63,284 nt of DNA from Amycolatopsis taiwanensis DSM 45107 (GCF_000519205.1 NZ_JAFB01000047.1:1-63284), one strand, 5' to 3'. Shown: positions 9,213-18,083, counted from the stretch's first letter. Notes: generated by a model from the letters alone, not told the origin. Program-made: numbers and translations.

Positions 9213-10202
9213 ATGCCGATTGCCTCCTCGACGACGACTTCCAGCCGGCTGCTGTCGCTGTTGTCCCTGCTGCAGGCCCGCCGGGACTGGCCGGGCGGCC
9301 TGCTCGCCGAGCGGCTGGGAGTCAGCGAGCGGACCGTGCGCCGCGACGTCGACCGGCTGCGCGAGCTGGGTTATCCCGTCCAGGCGATCAAGGGCCCCGA
9401 CGGCGGCTACCGGCTCGAAGCGGGCAGTCAGATGCCGCCACTGCTGTTCGACGAGGAACAGGCGGTCGCGCTGGCCGTGGCGCTGCGGATCGCCGTCGGC
9501 ACGGGCGCCGGCATCGAGGAGGCGGCCGCGCGGGCCTTGGCCACGGTGCGGCAGGTGCTGCCGTCGCGGTTGCGGCAGCGTGTCGACGCCCTCGAGATCA
9601 GGGCGGCCGGGCACGGCACCGATCCCCAGGTCGACACCGGGATCCTGCTCACGCTGAGCGCTGCGGTCCGAGCGGGCGAGGAGTTGCGGTTCGACTACCG
9701 CTCGCCGGGACAACCCGAGAACGCCGAGCCGCGCCCGCCCCGCCGGGTGCAGCCCCAGCATCTGGTGGTGCGGGCCGGGCGCTGGTACGTCGTCGGCTGG
9801 GACCCCGACCGCGGCGACTGGCGGACTTTCCGCGCCGACCGGATGACACCGCGGGTCCCGAACGGCCCGCGGTTCGTGCCCCGGGAAGTGCCGGGCGGCG
9901 ACGTAGCCGCGTTCCTGTCGGCCCGATTCAAGGGCTCCGAGAGCACGGACGCCTGGCCCTGCCGTGGCGAAGTGATCCTCGACCTGCCCGCAGCGGAGGT
10001 GGCTCCGTTCGCCGGCGACGGCGTCGCCGAGGAACTCGGCGACGCTCGGACCAGGCTGACGACGGGGTCCTGGTCCTGGACCGCCCTCGCGGCGGCGTTG
10101 GCCCGCTTCGACACCGAGATCGAGGTGATCGGACCGCCGGAGTTGCGTGCGGCGTTCGCGGAGCTGTCCCGTCGCGCCGGGCGCGCCGCGGGAACCGGGT
10201 AA
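9213..10202 (+). CDS. YafY-like HTH/WYL-domain transcriptional regulator
   Basis: A 329-residue repressor-type protein. The N-terminal winged helix reads LAERLGVSERTVRRDVDRLR, followed by the conserved GGYRLEAG turn, then the WYL domain (RFDYRSPG, then HLVVRAGRWYVVGWD and FRADRM) and a C-terminal extension. The ATG has AGGG eight bases upstream; an in-frame GTG at 9204 is an alternative. It is divergent from the VOC/aldo-keto reductase pair, the usual arrangement for a regulator of its neighbours. Confidence 0.88.
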   Translation: MPIASSTTTSSRLLSLLSLLQARRDWPGGLLAERLGVSERTVRRDVDRLRELGYPVQAIKGPDGGYRLEAGSQMPPLLFDEEQAVALAVALRIAVGTGAGIEEAAARALATVRQVLPSRLRQRVDALEIRAAGHGTDPQVDTGILLTLSAAVRAGEELRFDYRSPGQPENAEPRPPRRVQPQHLVVRAGRWYVVGWDPDRGDWRTFRADRMTPRVPNGPRFVPREVPGGDVAAFLSARFKGSESTDAWPCRGEVILDLPAAEVAPFAGDGVAEELGDARTRLTTGSWSWTALAAALARFDTEIEVIGPPELRAAFAELSRRAGRAAGTG

Positions 10203-10264
10203 GGCGGCTGGCCACCTGCCGGCGGACTCCAGCGACCTCACTGAACCCAGTATGGTTCCTCCGC

Positions 10265-11188
10265 ATGACCGAGATCGAGACCGAGATCACCGCCGGTCTC
10301 ATCCGCGACCTGCTGCGGGACCAGCATCCGGACCTGGCCGAGCTGTCCCTCCGCGAGGTGGAGGGCGGCTGGGGCAACCAGATGTGGCGCCTCGGGGACG
10401 AGCTGGCCGTGCGGATTCAGCGCATGGACACCGACCCCGATCACCAGCTCAAGGAGCGCCGGTGGCTGCCGCTGCTCGCCCCACGCCTGCCGCTGCCAAT
10501 CCCCGTCCCGGTGCGAAGTGGTGCGCCCTCCGAGCGTTTCCCCAAGATTTGGACGGTCGTGACGTGGGTGCCGGGCCTGCCGCTGGACCACGGGTCGATC
10601 ACCCGCGGCGAGCACGCGGCCGACACCCTGGCGGCGTTCCTCCGGGCGCTGCATGTGGCAGCGCCCGCCGACGCACCGGCTGATACGGGCCGCGGCGCGC
10701 ATCCCAAGGACTGCACGGACGGCTTCGACCATTTCTTCGACTCCATCGACGCTGACGCGATCGGCTCGGACGCCGCCGACGTCCGGGCTGTCTGGGACGA
10801 TGCCGTCGCGGCCCCCGTATGGGAGGGTCCGCCGGTGTGGGTGCACGGCGACCTGCATCCCGCGAACGTCATCGTCGCGGACGGGACGCTGGCGGGCGTT
10901 GTCGACTTCGGTGACCTGTTCGTCGGCGACCCGGCGTCGGACCTGGCGGCCGCCTGGGTGCTGCTGCCAGCGGGCGCGGCCGCACGCTTCTTCGCCGCGT
11001 ACGCGGAGGCTGACGAGGCGACGGTCCGGCGCGCCCGTGGGCTGGCCGCGCTGAAGAGCCTCTTTTTGATGCTGATGGGCCAGAACGGGGACCGCGGCCT
11101 GCCCGGCGGCAAGCCGGCGTGGGGTCCGGCGGGCCGGGCGGCGCTCGACCGGGTCCTGAGCGAGCGTCTGACCCGATTCCACGAGTAG
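10265..11188 (+). CDS. Aminoglycoside phosphotransferase-family kinase
   Basis: A 307-residue APH-fold small-molecule kinase. Visible motifs are LAVRIQR (ATP-binding Lys region replaced by Arg-rich sequence), VWVHGDLHPANVIV (Brenner motif HGD-x-x-x-x-N with catalytic Asp) and GVVDFGDLFVGDPASDL (metal-binding DFG-like Asp). Proteins of this type include macrolide and streptomycin kinases but also metabolic kinases. Nothing nearby identifies a substrate, so drug resistance should not be assumed. Confidence 0.8.
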   Translation: MTEIETEITAGLIRDLLRDQHPDLAELSLREVEGGWGNQMWRLGDELAVRIQRMDTDPDHQLKERRWLPLLAPRLPLPIPVPVRSGAPSERFPKIWTVVTWVPGLPLDHGSITRGEHAADTLAAFLRALHVAAPADAPADTGRGAHPKDCTDGFDHFFDSIDADAIGSDAADVRAVWDDAVAAPVWEGPPVWVHGDLHPANVIVADGTLAGVVDFGDLFVGDPASDLAAAWVLLPAGAAARFFAAYAEADEATVRRARGLAALKSLFLMLMGQNGDRGLPGGKPAWGPAGRAALDRVLSERLTRFHE

Positions 11189-11366
11189 GTCGGCGGCAAC
11201 TTCGACCGTTTCACTCGCGCGTGTCGCTGGTTGTAGCTCAGGAGCTGGTCCGTGCATTCGGAGCGGACGGGTGCGCAGGAACCGTTCGGCATCTTCCCGG
11301 CCGTCACCCCGCGGCGAGGAACTCGTGGACCAGTGGCGGCGGACGGGGCGATCAAGCCCGTCCTCA

Positions 11367-11640
11367 TCAGGGAAGAGTGAGGGCCCTGTCGCGGACGGGG
11401 GACGGGTCCATCGGGGTGACCTCCGGGAACTCGGCGAGCTGCTTGCGGGGGAAGTCGTTCTCCGCGCCGAGGAAGATTGCGTCGAAATGGCCGCGGATGA
11501 ACGCGTTCAGCAGGTCCATCGTCCGTTGCGGGGCGACCTTGCCGCCGGGCCGGTAGCACGCCCGCGCTCCGACGCCGGGATCAGGAGCAAGTCCGCCAGC
11601 TCCAGGTGGGTGATGTCCTTGACGCAAAGCCGGTGTACGT
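11367..11640 (-). pseudogene. Alpha/beta hydrolase-like C-terminal remnant
   Basis: On the minus strand a frame reads KDITHLELADLLLIP, resembling the histidine region of PAF-acetylhydrolase-like or dienelactone hydrolases, then after a frame change TMDLLNAFIRGHFDAIFLG and ends at TGA (11367). No N-terminal part or nucleophile motif is found. Assignment is tentative and rests on pattern only. Confidence 0.4.
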
Positions 11641-11739
11641 CTGCCGGCGCTACCCGCGAGCTCTACCGCAGCGACGTGCAGCTCGGCGTGCCGGCCGGAT
11701 CGCCGGACGGCCGCCGGGATCGTCACGGAGGGTTCAGCG

Positions 11740-12165
11740 CGCGAACTGTTCTCGGTCGGACACGCCTGCAGCAGAGGCTGGTACCCGGACGGGACGTTCA
11801 CTTCGGACGGTCGGCTCGTCACCGTCCAGCACGCTTACCGCTTGCCGCCGCAGGTCGTCCTTTCCGGACCGGACGCGGACACGGTGCTGGCTTCGGTCGC
11901 GCACGACGGGACTGAGCAGCTGCTTGCCGTCGCGGGCACGGCCTCCCCGGTGTCCTGGAGCGCACCGGACGGCTGGGAGATCGAAGGCGTCCTGTGCTTT
12001 CCGGACGGTCCGGGGCCGTTCCCGTTGGTGGTCAACGTCCACGGTGGACAAGTATGGTCCTTTCAGGACTCGTGGTCGATGAACTACCCCTGGGTGCCGC
12101 TGCTGGTGTCGCGCGGGTACGCGGTGCTGAACCCGAACCCGCGCGGCAGCAGCGGACGCGGTGCG
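11740..12165 (+). pseudogene. S9-family (prolyl oligopeptidase-like) peptidase fragment
   Basis: The frame reads GWYPDGTFTSDGRLVTVQHA, then VSWSAPDGWEIEGVLCFPDG and VVNVHGG, ending RGYAVLNPNPRGSSGRG. This is the junction between the beta-propeller and the start of the catalytic alpha/beta-hydrolase domain. The catalytic GxSxGG and the Asp and His are absent because the sequence breaks at about 12165, where a PucR-type fragment begins on the other strand. No start or stop belonging to a complete gene is present. Confidence 0.65.
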
Positions 12166-12171
12166 GGTCGG

Positions 12172-12346
12172 AAATCTCCGCCGGAATCGCGCGGTTGAGC
12201 ACCGAGCTGACCCGTACCGGGTCGTCGTCGCCGAAGTGCCTGCTGGCGGCCAGCAGGCGGACCGCCGGATCGTCGATGGCCACCGACTGCTCCAACCGCT
12301 CGGTGAGTTCGTCCACGATGGACTGCAGATCGTCGTCGGCCACCAT
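12172..12346 (-). pseudogene. PucR-family regulator, N-terminal fragment
   Basis: From 12346 the minus strand reads DDDLQSIVDELTERLEQSVA, IDDPAVRLLAASRHFG and RVSSVLNRAIPAEISD, the characteristic N-terminus of actinobacterial PucR/CdaR-like regulators. Homology ends within about 58 residues and the C-terminal helix-turn-helix is missing. The fragment abuts the S9 peptidase fragment, showing a rearrangement joint near 12168. Confidence 0.65.
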
Positions 12347-12594
12347 CCGCTCCTTTTCGCCACGACGCCCCCGAGCCTGTCACCCGAGGGATCTCCGTCA
12401 CGAAACCACTTGCGGGGCGCTGAGGACAACCTTCAGATGCTGCTCCGGGCGCGCGAGCACCACGACGTCGGCAAGCGGGTTGCCATCCGATGTTCACCGC
12501 CGAGCCATTGAACGCGACGATCACGGGCTTGAGAGAGGGGCCGCCGCCGTCCGATACCTATCGCGCTGGGGTTAGGCGTCTTGCGCCTGCAGGC
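12347..12594. other. Unassigned stretch upstream of the AbgA-like gene
   Basis: Minus-strand frames contain short protein-like pieces (for example IVAFNGSAVNIGWQP and ADVVVLARPEQHLKVVLSAP in different frames) that suggest one more decayed gene. I do not recognise the family, and no intact frame remains. Confidence 0.3.
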
Positions 12595-12610
12595 GGTCAG
12601 ACCATTGACC
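12595..12610. promoter_or_regulatory. Inverted repeat upstream of the amidohydrolase operon
   Basis: GGTCA-GACCAT-TGACC lies about 65 bases before the AbgA-like ATG. It is a plausible regulator site by location, but five-base arms are weak evidence. Confidence 0.25.
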
Positions 12611-12674
12611 ACTCTTTTGGGCACGGTTGACACTTCATCTGCAATACAGTTGCCGGCCCCGAACTGGAGGATCG

Positions 12675-13961
12675 ATGACATCGTCGATGACCGTGACCGA
12701 ACTGCGTCGTGACTTCCACCAGCATCCGGAAGTGGGATTTTGCGAGTTCCGCACCGCCAGCCGCGCGGCGGGCGTGCTGGCGGACCTCGGCTGGGACGTC
12801 GGGGCCGGAGCAGATGTGCTGGATCCAAACACCCGGTTGGGCATGCCGGCACCGGAGGTGCTCGACGCCGCTTACCGGCGGGCGGCTGACGCGGACGGCG
12901 ACGACCGGTTTCTGCCCGCGATGCGGGGAGGCCTTACCGGTGTGGTGGCCACGTTGCGCGGTAAGCGCCCCGGCCCGGTGGTCGCGCTACGCGCGGATCT
13001 GGACGCGCTGCCGCTGAGCGAGTCGGACGATCCGGCACATATTCCTACCCGAGACGGGTTTCGTTCCCGCTGGCCGGGCGCCATGCATGCATGCGGTCAC
13101 GACGGACATGTGGCGGTGGCGCTGGAACTCGCCCGGCGTCTGTCCGATCAGGACTTTCCCGGTACGGTACGGCTGGTGTTGCAACCCGCCGAGGAGGGCG
13201 GGCGCGGTGCAGCCGGGATGGTTGCGGCGGGGGTGGCCGACGATGTGGACATCTTCCTCACGGCACATCTGGGCATGGGCTTGCCGACCGGCACGGTCTG
13301 CCCGGCGATCCCGGACCTGCTGGCCAACTCCAAGCTGCGTGCCACGTTCCAGGGCAGCGCATCGCATGCCTCGATGGCACCGGAACAGGGTCGGCACGCA
13401 CTGCTGGGCGCGGCCGCTGCCACGCTGGGTGTGCACACCATGCCGCGTTTCTCCGGCCACGAAACCAGAGTGAACGTGGGCATGCTGACCTCGGGCACGT
13501 CCAGCAACATCGTGCCGGACACGGCGGTGATGTTGCTGGAGACACGAGCCGACGATGGAACCGTCAACGAGGATCTGGAGCGGCGGGTGCGTGCCGTGCT
13601 CGCCGGAGCGGCGAACATGTACGGCCTGGAACTGACTGTGACGCTCGTCGGGGCGGTCACCACCGCCACCAATGATCCGTTGCTGGTCAACATGATCGAG
13701 GAGGCGAGCCGGGCCGCCGGGGCCGAGGTGACCGGGCCGGGCGCCGGGATCGGCAGCGACGACGCCACCGCATTCATGCGCCGCGTCCAGGACCACGGCG
13801 GAGTCGCCTGCTACTTCGGCATTGGCGCGGACAGCCCGGCGCCGCACCACGCCAGCCGGTTCGACATCGACGAGGCCGCGCTTCCAGTGGCCGTAGCCGT
13901 GTTGGAGCACGTGCTGCGCACCGGCACTACCGGGAACTTCTCCGCGGGGAGGTTCGCATGA
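12675..13961 (+). CDS. M20-family amidohydrolase, AbgA-like (aminobenzoyl-glutamate or auxin-conjugate hydrolase type)
   Basis: A 428-residue metal-dependent amidase. The metal site region is MHACGHDGHVAV (about residues 137-148), followed by LVLQPAEEGGRGAAG with the catalytic Glu, and a dimerisation lid with SASHASMAPEQGRHAL. The N-terminal insertion RLGMPAPEVLDAAYRR and GLTGVVATLRGKRPGPVVAL is characteristic of AbgA and the related indoleacetyl-aspartate hydrolases rather than peptide M20 enzymes. The expected reaction is cleavage of an aryl- or acyl-amino-acid amide. GGAGG precedes the ATG. Its stop overlaps the DUF3311 start (ATGA), so it forms an operon with a transporter that probably imports the substrate. 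Confidence 0.85.
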   Translation: MTSSMTVTELRRDFHQHPEVGFCEFRTASRAAGVLADLGWDVGAGADVLDPNTRLGMPAPEVLDAAYRRAADADGDDRFLPAMRGGLTGVVATLRGKRPGPVVALRADLDALPLSESDDPAHIPTRDGFRSRWPGAMHACGHDGHVAVALELARRLSDQDFPGTVRLVLQPAEEGGRGAAGMVAAGVADDVDIFLTAHLGMGLPTGTVCPAIPDLLANSKLRATFQGSASHASMAPEQGRHALLGAAAATLGVHTMPRFSGHETRVNVGMLTSGTSSNIVPDTAVMLLETRADDGTVNEDLERRVRAVLAGAANMYGLELTVTLVGAVTTATNDPLLVNMIEEASRAAGAEVTGPGAGIGSDDATAFMRRVQDHGGVACYFGIGADSPAPHHASRFDIDEAALPVAVAVLEHVLRTGTTGNFSAGRFA

Positions 13962-14212
13962 TTGCATCGGACGGCCACTCGAACCCGGCGCCGGCACGCC
14001 GTCGTTCGTACCGGTTGCTGCTGGTCGTGCCGTACCTGTGGTCGGTGGCCGCCATTCCCGTGATCAACACCGTGCACGCCAGCCCACTCGGGATTCCCTT
14101 GCTGCTGTGGTGGGCGTTGGCCGGCGTGCTGGTGACCTCGGTGTGCCTCGGCGTGGTCTGGCGGCTCGACCGCGCCAGGGAAACCGTGTACGCGGAAGGA
14201 GAAAGCCGGTGA
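13958..14212 (+). CDS. DUF3311 small membrane protein
   Basis: An 84-residue protein with two transmembrane segments (LLLVVPYLWSVAAIPVIN and LLLWWALAGVLVTSVCLGVV). DUF3311 proteins regularly precede a sodium:solute symporter, and this one overlaps the next gene by GTGA. It is probably a partner subunit of that transporter; its mechanism is unknown. Confidence 0.85.
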   Translation: MIASDGHSNPAPARRRSYRLLLVVPYLWSVAAIPVINTVHASPLGIPLLLWWALAGVLVTSVCLGVVWRLDRARETVYAEGESR

Positions 14213-15717
14213 GCACCGCCATCGCGATCGCTTTGTTCGTCGTCGCCGCGACCACCGGCGCGACCACCGCCCTGTCCCGGCGGCGCCGCCGACTCGACTT
14301 GACCGAGTGGGCGGTCGGCGGGCGCAACTTCGGCAGTTTCCTGCTGTGGTTTTTGTCCGCTGGCGAGATCTACACGACATTCGCGTTTCTGGGCGCGGCC
14401 GGCTGGGCCTACCAACATGGGGCGCCCGGCTTTTATGTGATCGCCAACGCTCCGCTGGGCTATGTCCTCGGCTACTGGTTGCTGCCCAGGATCTGGCGCG
14501 CCGGCAAGGATCACGGCGTGTTGTCCCAGGGCGACTACCTCCGCGCACGGTTCGGCAGCCGGTGGCTGGCGACCGTGGTCGCGATCATCGGGGTGCTGGC
14601 CCTGATCCCCTACGTGCAGGTGCAACTCACCGGCCTCGCAACCATCGTCAAGGTGCTGTTCAGGGGTGAGGCGAGCAGTCCCGTCGCGGTCTGGATCGGG
14701 GCCGCGCTGCTGGTGGTGTTCACCTTCACCGCGGGGTTGCGTTCCTCGGCGCTCGCGTCGATCGTCAAAGACGTCCTGGTGCTCGGCACCGTCGTCGTGG
14801 TCTTCGTGACCATCGGCGCGGCCACCGGGCTGGGCGGCATCGCCGACATCTTCCACCGCATGAACAGCCTGCATCCCAGCTATGCCAACCTTCCCGGCAT
14901 GCAGCCGGCCAGTGGCCACACCGCGGTCTGGTTCATGTCGGCCCTGCTGCTGACCAACATCGGCTACTGGATGTGGCCACACAGCTTCCAGGCCAACCTC
15001 TCCGCGAAGGACGTCGACACCGTGCGCCGCAATGCGGTGTTCCAGCCGCTGTACACGCTGTCGTATTTCTTCATCTTCGTGATCGGTTTCGCGGCGCTGC
15101 TGACCTTGCCGCACCTGACCAGTTCCAACGACGCGCTGGTCTCGGTCGTCGCGACGTACTATCCACAATGGTTCGTCGGATTGCTCGGGGCGACCGGCGT
15201 CCTGGTCGCTCTCGTGCCGTCCGTCGTGATGCTGTTGACGCTGGGCACCAGCGTGGCGCGCAACATTTACCGTCCAGCCGCACGGCTGGACGACCGGCAC
15301 CGTCTCTGGGTCGGCCGCGTGGCCACTCTGCTCGGCGTACTCGCGGCCACGTTTCTCACTCTCGGTTCCAACCAGACGATCGTGAACCTGCTGTTGACCG
15401 CATACAGCGGTATCGCGCAGATCGGGCCCGGGATCATCGCGTCACTCGCCTGGCGACGCACCACCGCGTGGGGAGTGGCGGCAGGGTCGATCGTTGGTCT
15501 GCTCCTGGTTGGCATTCCGCAGGTTTCCACGTGGTGGCGGCACATTTCCACCACTGAGGTGGGCTTCGTGGCCATGCTGGTCAACACCGTGGTACTGGTT
15601 GTCGTCAGCCTGCTGACCCGGGCGCCGAGCCGGAGCCACATCACGGTGGGCATCCCCGACATCCAGCACGCGACACCCACCTCGGGACCGTCAGCGCCCG
15701 CTACCGCCGACGACTGA
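14209..15717 (+). CDS. Sodium:solute symporter family permease
   Basis: A 502-residue inner-membrane transporter with about 13 hydrophobic segments. The start region LTEWAVGGRNFGSFLLWFLS and the repeat GLRSSALASIVKDVLVLGTV are typical of the SSS family (PutP/PanF/YhjB type), which couple uptake to sodium or protons. The GTG start has GGAAGGAG about eight bases upstream and overlaps the DUF3311 stop. Operon position after the amidohydrolase suggests it imports an amide-linked or carboxylated substrate. Specificity cannot be read from sequence. Confidence 0.88.
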   Translation: MSTAIAIALFVVAATTGATTALSRRRRRLDLTEWAVGGRNFGSFLLWFLSAGEIYTTFAFLGAAGWAYQHGAPGFYVIANAPLGYVLGYWLLPRIWRAGKDHGVLSQGDYLRARFGSRWLATVVAIIGVLALIPYVQVQLTGLATIVKVLFRGEASSPVAVWIGAALLVVFTFTAGLRSSALASIVKDVLVLGTVVVVFVTIGAATGLGGIADIFHRMNSLHPSYANLPGMQPASGHTAVWFMSALLLTNIGYWMWPHSFQANLSAKDVDTVRRNAVFQPLYTLSYFFIFVIGFAALLTLPHLTSSNDALVSVVATYYPQWFVGLLGATGVLVALVPSVVMLLTLGTSVARNIYRPAARLDDRHRLWVGRVATLLGVLAATFLTLGSNQTIVNLLLTAYSGIAQIGPGIIASLAWRRTTAWGVAAGSIVGLLLVGIPQVSTWWRHISTTEVGFVAMLVNTVVLVVVSLLTRAPSRSHITVGIPDIQHATPTSGPSAPATADD

Positions 15718-15984
15718 CCCTGTGGCGAGTCACGCCCCTGGCTGCCGCATACCAATCACCGCAGGTCGGACACGCGGACCAACTTTACGAATGGCGTTTC
15801 TCCCGCTTTTGCCGGGAACATGTGCCCGACCGGGATTGACCAAAGTGGACACCGCCGGTGCGCGCGTTTGGCTGGCCAGGCTGCGGCGCCGCAACTACGC
15901 TTTACTGACGGTCTGGCCGACCGTGACGGCTCGGGCGGCTGCGCTGGTGGCTGGATGCGTCATCAGCTCACCTGAAGGAGGGTC

Positions 15985-16851
15985 ATGGCTAAGGAAATTC
16001 TGGTCGCTTACGGCGTCGACGTGGACGCGGTAGGAGGTTGGCTCGGCTCGTACGGCGGTGCGGACTCGCCTGACGACATCTCTCGCGGCATGTTCGCCGG
16101 CGAGGTCGGTGTACCGAGACTGGTCGAGTTGTTTCGCCGTTACGGCCTGACCCAGACGTTCTTCTGGCCGGGTCATTCGATCGAGACCTTCGGCGCGCAG
16201 TTCGACGCCTGTGCCGGCGCCGGGCACGAGATCGGGTTGCATGGCTACAGTCACGAGAACCCCATCGCGATGAGCGAGCAGCAGGAGATCGACGTGCTCG
16301 ACCACTGCATCGAACTCATCCGGAGCCGAACCGGCCGCTCGGCGACCGGCTACGTCGCGCCGTGGTGGGAGTTCAGTGCGATCACCAACGACCTACTGCT
16401 TGGCCGCGGTATCACCTATGACCACTCGCTCATGCACCACGACTGCCAGCCCTACTACGTACGTACCGGTGACGCCTGGACCAAGATCGACTACACGAAA
16501 CCGGCGCGGGACTGGATGAAGCCGCTTGTCCGCGGCACCCCGACGAAACTGATCGAGATCCCGGCGAACTGGTACCTCGACGACCTGCCCCCAATGATGT
16601 TCATCAAGGCCAGCCCGAACAGTCACGGCTTCGTCAACCCGCGCAGCATCGAACAACTCTGGCGCGACCAGTTCGACTGGATCTACCGGGAGCACGACTA
16701 TGCGGTGTTCACCATGACGATTCACCCCGACGTATCGGGACGGCCTCAGGTGCTGCTCATGCACGAACGGCTCATTGAATACATCAACTCCCATTCCGGT
16801 GTCCGCTGGACGACTTTCAACGACATCGCCGAGGACTTCGCCCGACGTTGA
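15985..16851 (+). CDS. Polysaccharide deacetylase-family hydrolase (possible cyclic imidase)
   Basis: A 288-residue metal-dependent amidase of the NodB-fold. The N-terminal GVDVDAVGGW supplies the metal-binding and base Asp residues, HGYSHENP supplies the His-x-x-x-His pair, and TGYVAPWWEFS corresponds to the following conserved block. There is no signal peptide, so it is cytoplasmic and unlikely to act on cell-wall sugar. Cytoplasmic members include allantoinase PuuE and bacterial imidases that open cyclic imides. With a nitrilase-superfamily enzyme next to it, imide or amide catabolism is the better guess. GAAGGAGGG precedes the ATG. Confidence 0.8.
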   Translation: MAKEILVAYGVDVDAVGGWLGSYGGADSPDDISRGMFAGEVGVPRLVELFRRYGLTQTFFWPGHSIETFGAQFDACAGAGHEIGLHGYSHENPIAMSEQQEIDVLDHCIELIRSRTGRSATGYVAPWWEFSAITNDLLLGRGITYDHSLMHHDCQPYYVRTGDAWTKIDYTKPARDWMKPLVRGTPTKLIEIPANWYLDDLPPMMFIKASPNSHGFVNPRSIEQLWRDQFDWIYREHDYAVFTMTIHPDVSGRPQVLLMHERLIEYINSHSGVRWTTFNDIAEDFARR

Positions 16852-16885
16852 CCGGCAACCCGGTCACGGCCGCCCCGGCGGCGCG

Positions 16886-16915
16886 CCTTGTTGTCGAGAA
16901 TGGTCGACAACAAGG
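16886..16915. promoter_or_regulatory. Perfect inverted repeat, candidate operator 1 of the nitrilase gene
   Basis: CCTTGTTGTCGA-GAATGG-TCGACAACAAGG: twelve-base arms are perfectly complementary. The core TGTCGA-N6-TCGACA recurs at 17003-17020 with a spacer of the same length. A dimeric regulator site, of a kind bound by GntR-type proteins, is likely; the regulator is not in the window. Confidence 0.6.
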
Positions 16916-17002
16916 ATGGCATGCAATCACCAGTTTTCCGCATTGACCGGTGTTTTTCGCATCTGTACCGTATCTGCATTCAATCGGGCCGACGTTCTTT
17001 GT

Positions 17003-17020
17003 TGTCGAGATCGGTCGACA
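17003..17020. promoter_or_regulatory. Candidate operator 2 of the nitrilase gene
   Basis: TGTCGA-GATCGG-TCGACA repeats the core of the palindrome at 16886-16915, including a purine-rich six-base spacer. It ends 22 bases before the nitrilase ATG, so a bound protein would block the promoter or ribosome access. The centres of the two sites are about 111 bases apart. Confidence 0.6.
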
Positions 17021-17042
17021 CGGGTGCGCGTGAGGAGACGCG

Positions 17043-18083
17043 ATGTCACGAATCGAACTGCCCACCGTGTCGGTGGCCGCCGTGCAGGCCGCGCCGGTGT
17101 TCCTGGATCTGGCGGCCACCCTGGACAAGTTGGAGGGCCTGGTCACGGAAGCGGCCGACCACGGCGCCGAGTTGGTGGTCTTCGGCGAAACCTTCCTCGC
17201 TGGGTTCCCGATCTGGAACGGCGTGCTCCCGCCGGTCGACCAGCACGAGTTGCACCGGCGCCTGGTTGAGGAGTCGCTGGTCGTGCCCGGCCCGGAAACC
17301 GAACGGCTCGGCCGGATCGCGGCACGGCACAACGTCGTCCTGTCGGTGGGGATCAACGAGCGCAACCCCGCGAGCCTCGGCCAGGTATGGAACACGAACG
17401 TGATCTTCGACCGCACCGGACGGCTGGTGAACCACCGCCGAAAACTCGTCGCGACCTGGTACGAACGGCTCACCTGGTCCCATGGCGACGCCCACGACCT
17501 GAAGCCGGTTCCGCTGGACGGCTGGAACCTCGGCGCACTGGTGTGCGGGGAGAACACGAACACTCTCGCTCGGTTCACCCTGCTGGCCCAGGGAGAGCGC
17601 CTGCACGTCGCGACCTACCCGCCGTCCTGGCCTTACGACGGTCGGCCCGGGAGCACCGATTACGACCTGCAGGACGCGATCCGGCTACGCAGCGCGGCGC
17701 ATTCCTTCGAGGGCAAGGTGTTCAGCGTGGTCGCTGCGACCGCGTTGGACGACGAGGCGGTCGCTACGGTTTCCGGCGGTGACAGCCGGATCGAGAAGCT
17801 ACTCACCGCCAACCCCACCGCCTCGATGATTGTCGACCCGAACGGGCGCGCGATCGCGGGCCCCTTGCTGGGCAGTGAGGGCATTCTGTATGCCGATGTC
17901 GACCTGCGTGAGGAGATCATCGCCAAGCAGGTTCACGACATCGTCGGAACCTACAACCGCGCCGACATCTTCCAGCTCACCGTTGACACCCGGCGGCACG
18001 CGCCGCTCGCGCTGGGCCCGGTGCCGGAATCCGCCGTCGTGCTCTCCGATGGCCACCAGGGCGGGGAGCGAGGCGATGGCTGA
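17043..18083 (+). CDS. Nitrilase (carbon-nitrogen hydrolase family)
   Basis: A 346-residue enzyme with the full catalytic set: Glu49 in VVFGETF, Lys134 in HRRKLVAT and Cys168 in ALVCGENTN. The CGENTN context and length are those of true nitrilases, which convert a nitrile to acid and ammonia, rather than of amidases or N-carbamoylases, though omega-amidase-like activity is possible. A short region with two matching palindromes precedes it. Its end overlaps a convergent membrane-protein gene by about 107 bases. It probably works with the upstream amidohydrolase, transporter and imidase-like gene. Confidence 0.87.
   Translation: MSRIELPTVSVAAVQAAPVFLDLAATLDKLEGLVTEAADHGAELVVFGETFLAGFPIWNGVLPPVDQHELHRRLVEESLVVPGPETERLGRIAARHNVVLSVGINERNPASLGQVWNTNVIFDRTGRLVNHRRKLVATWYERLTWSHGDAHDLKPVPLDGWNLGALVCGENTNTLARFTLLAQGERLHVATYPPSWPYDGRPGSTDYDLQDAIRLRSAAHSFEGKVFSVVAATALDDEAVATVSGGDSRIEKLLTANPTASMIVDPNGRAIAGPLLGSEGILYADVDLREEIIAKQVHDIVGTYNRADIFQLTVDTRRHAPLALGPVPESAVVLSDGHQGGERGDG

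Noticed and set aside
12626..12655. TTGACA and TACAGT as a sigma-70-type promoter for the AbgA-like gene
   Set aside because: The spacing between the two elements is only about 12 bases, too short for a normal promoter.
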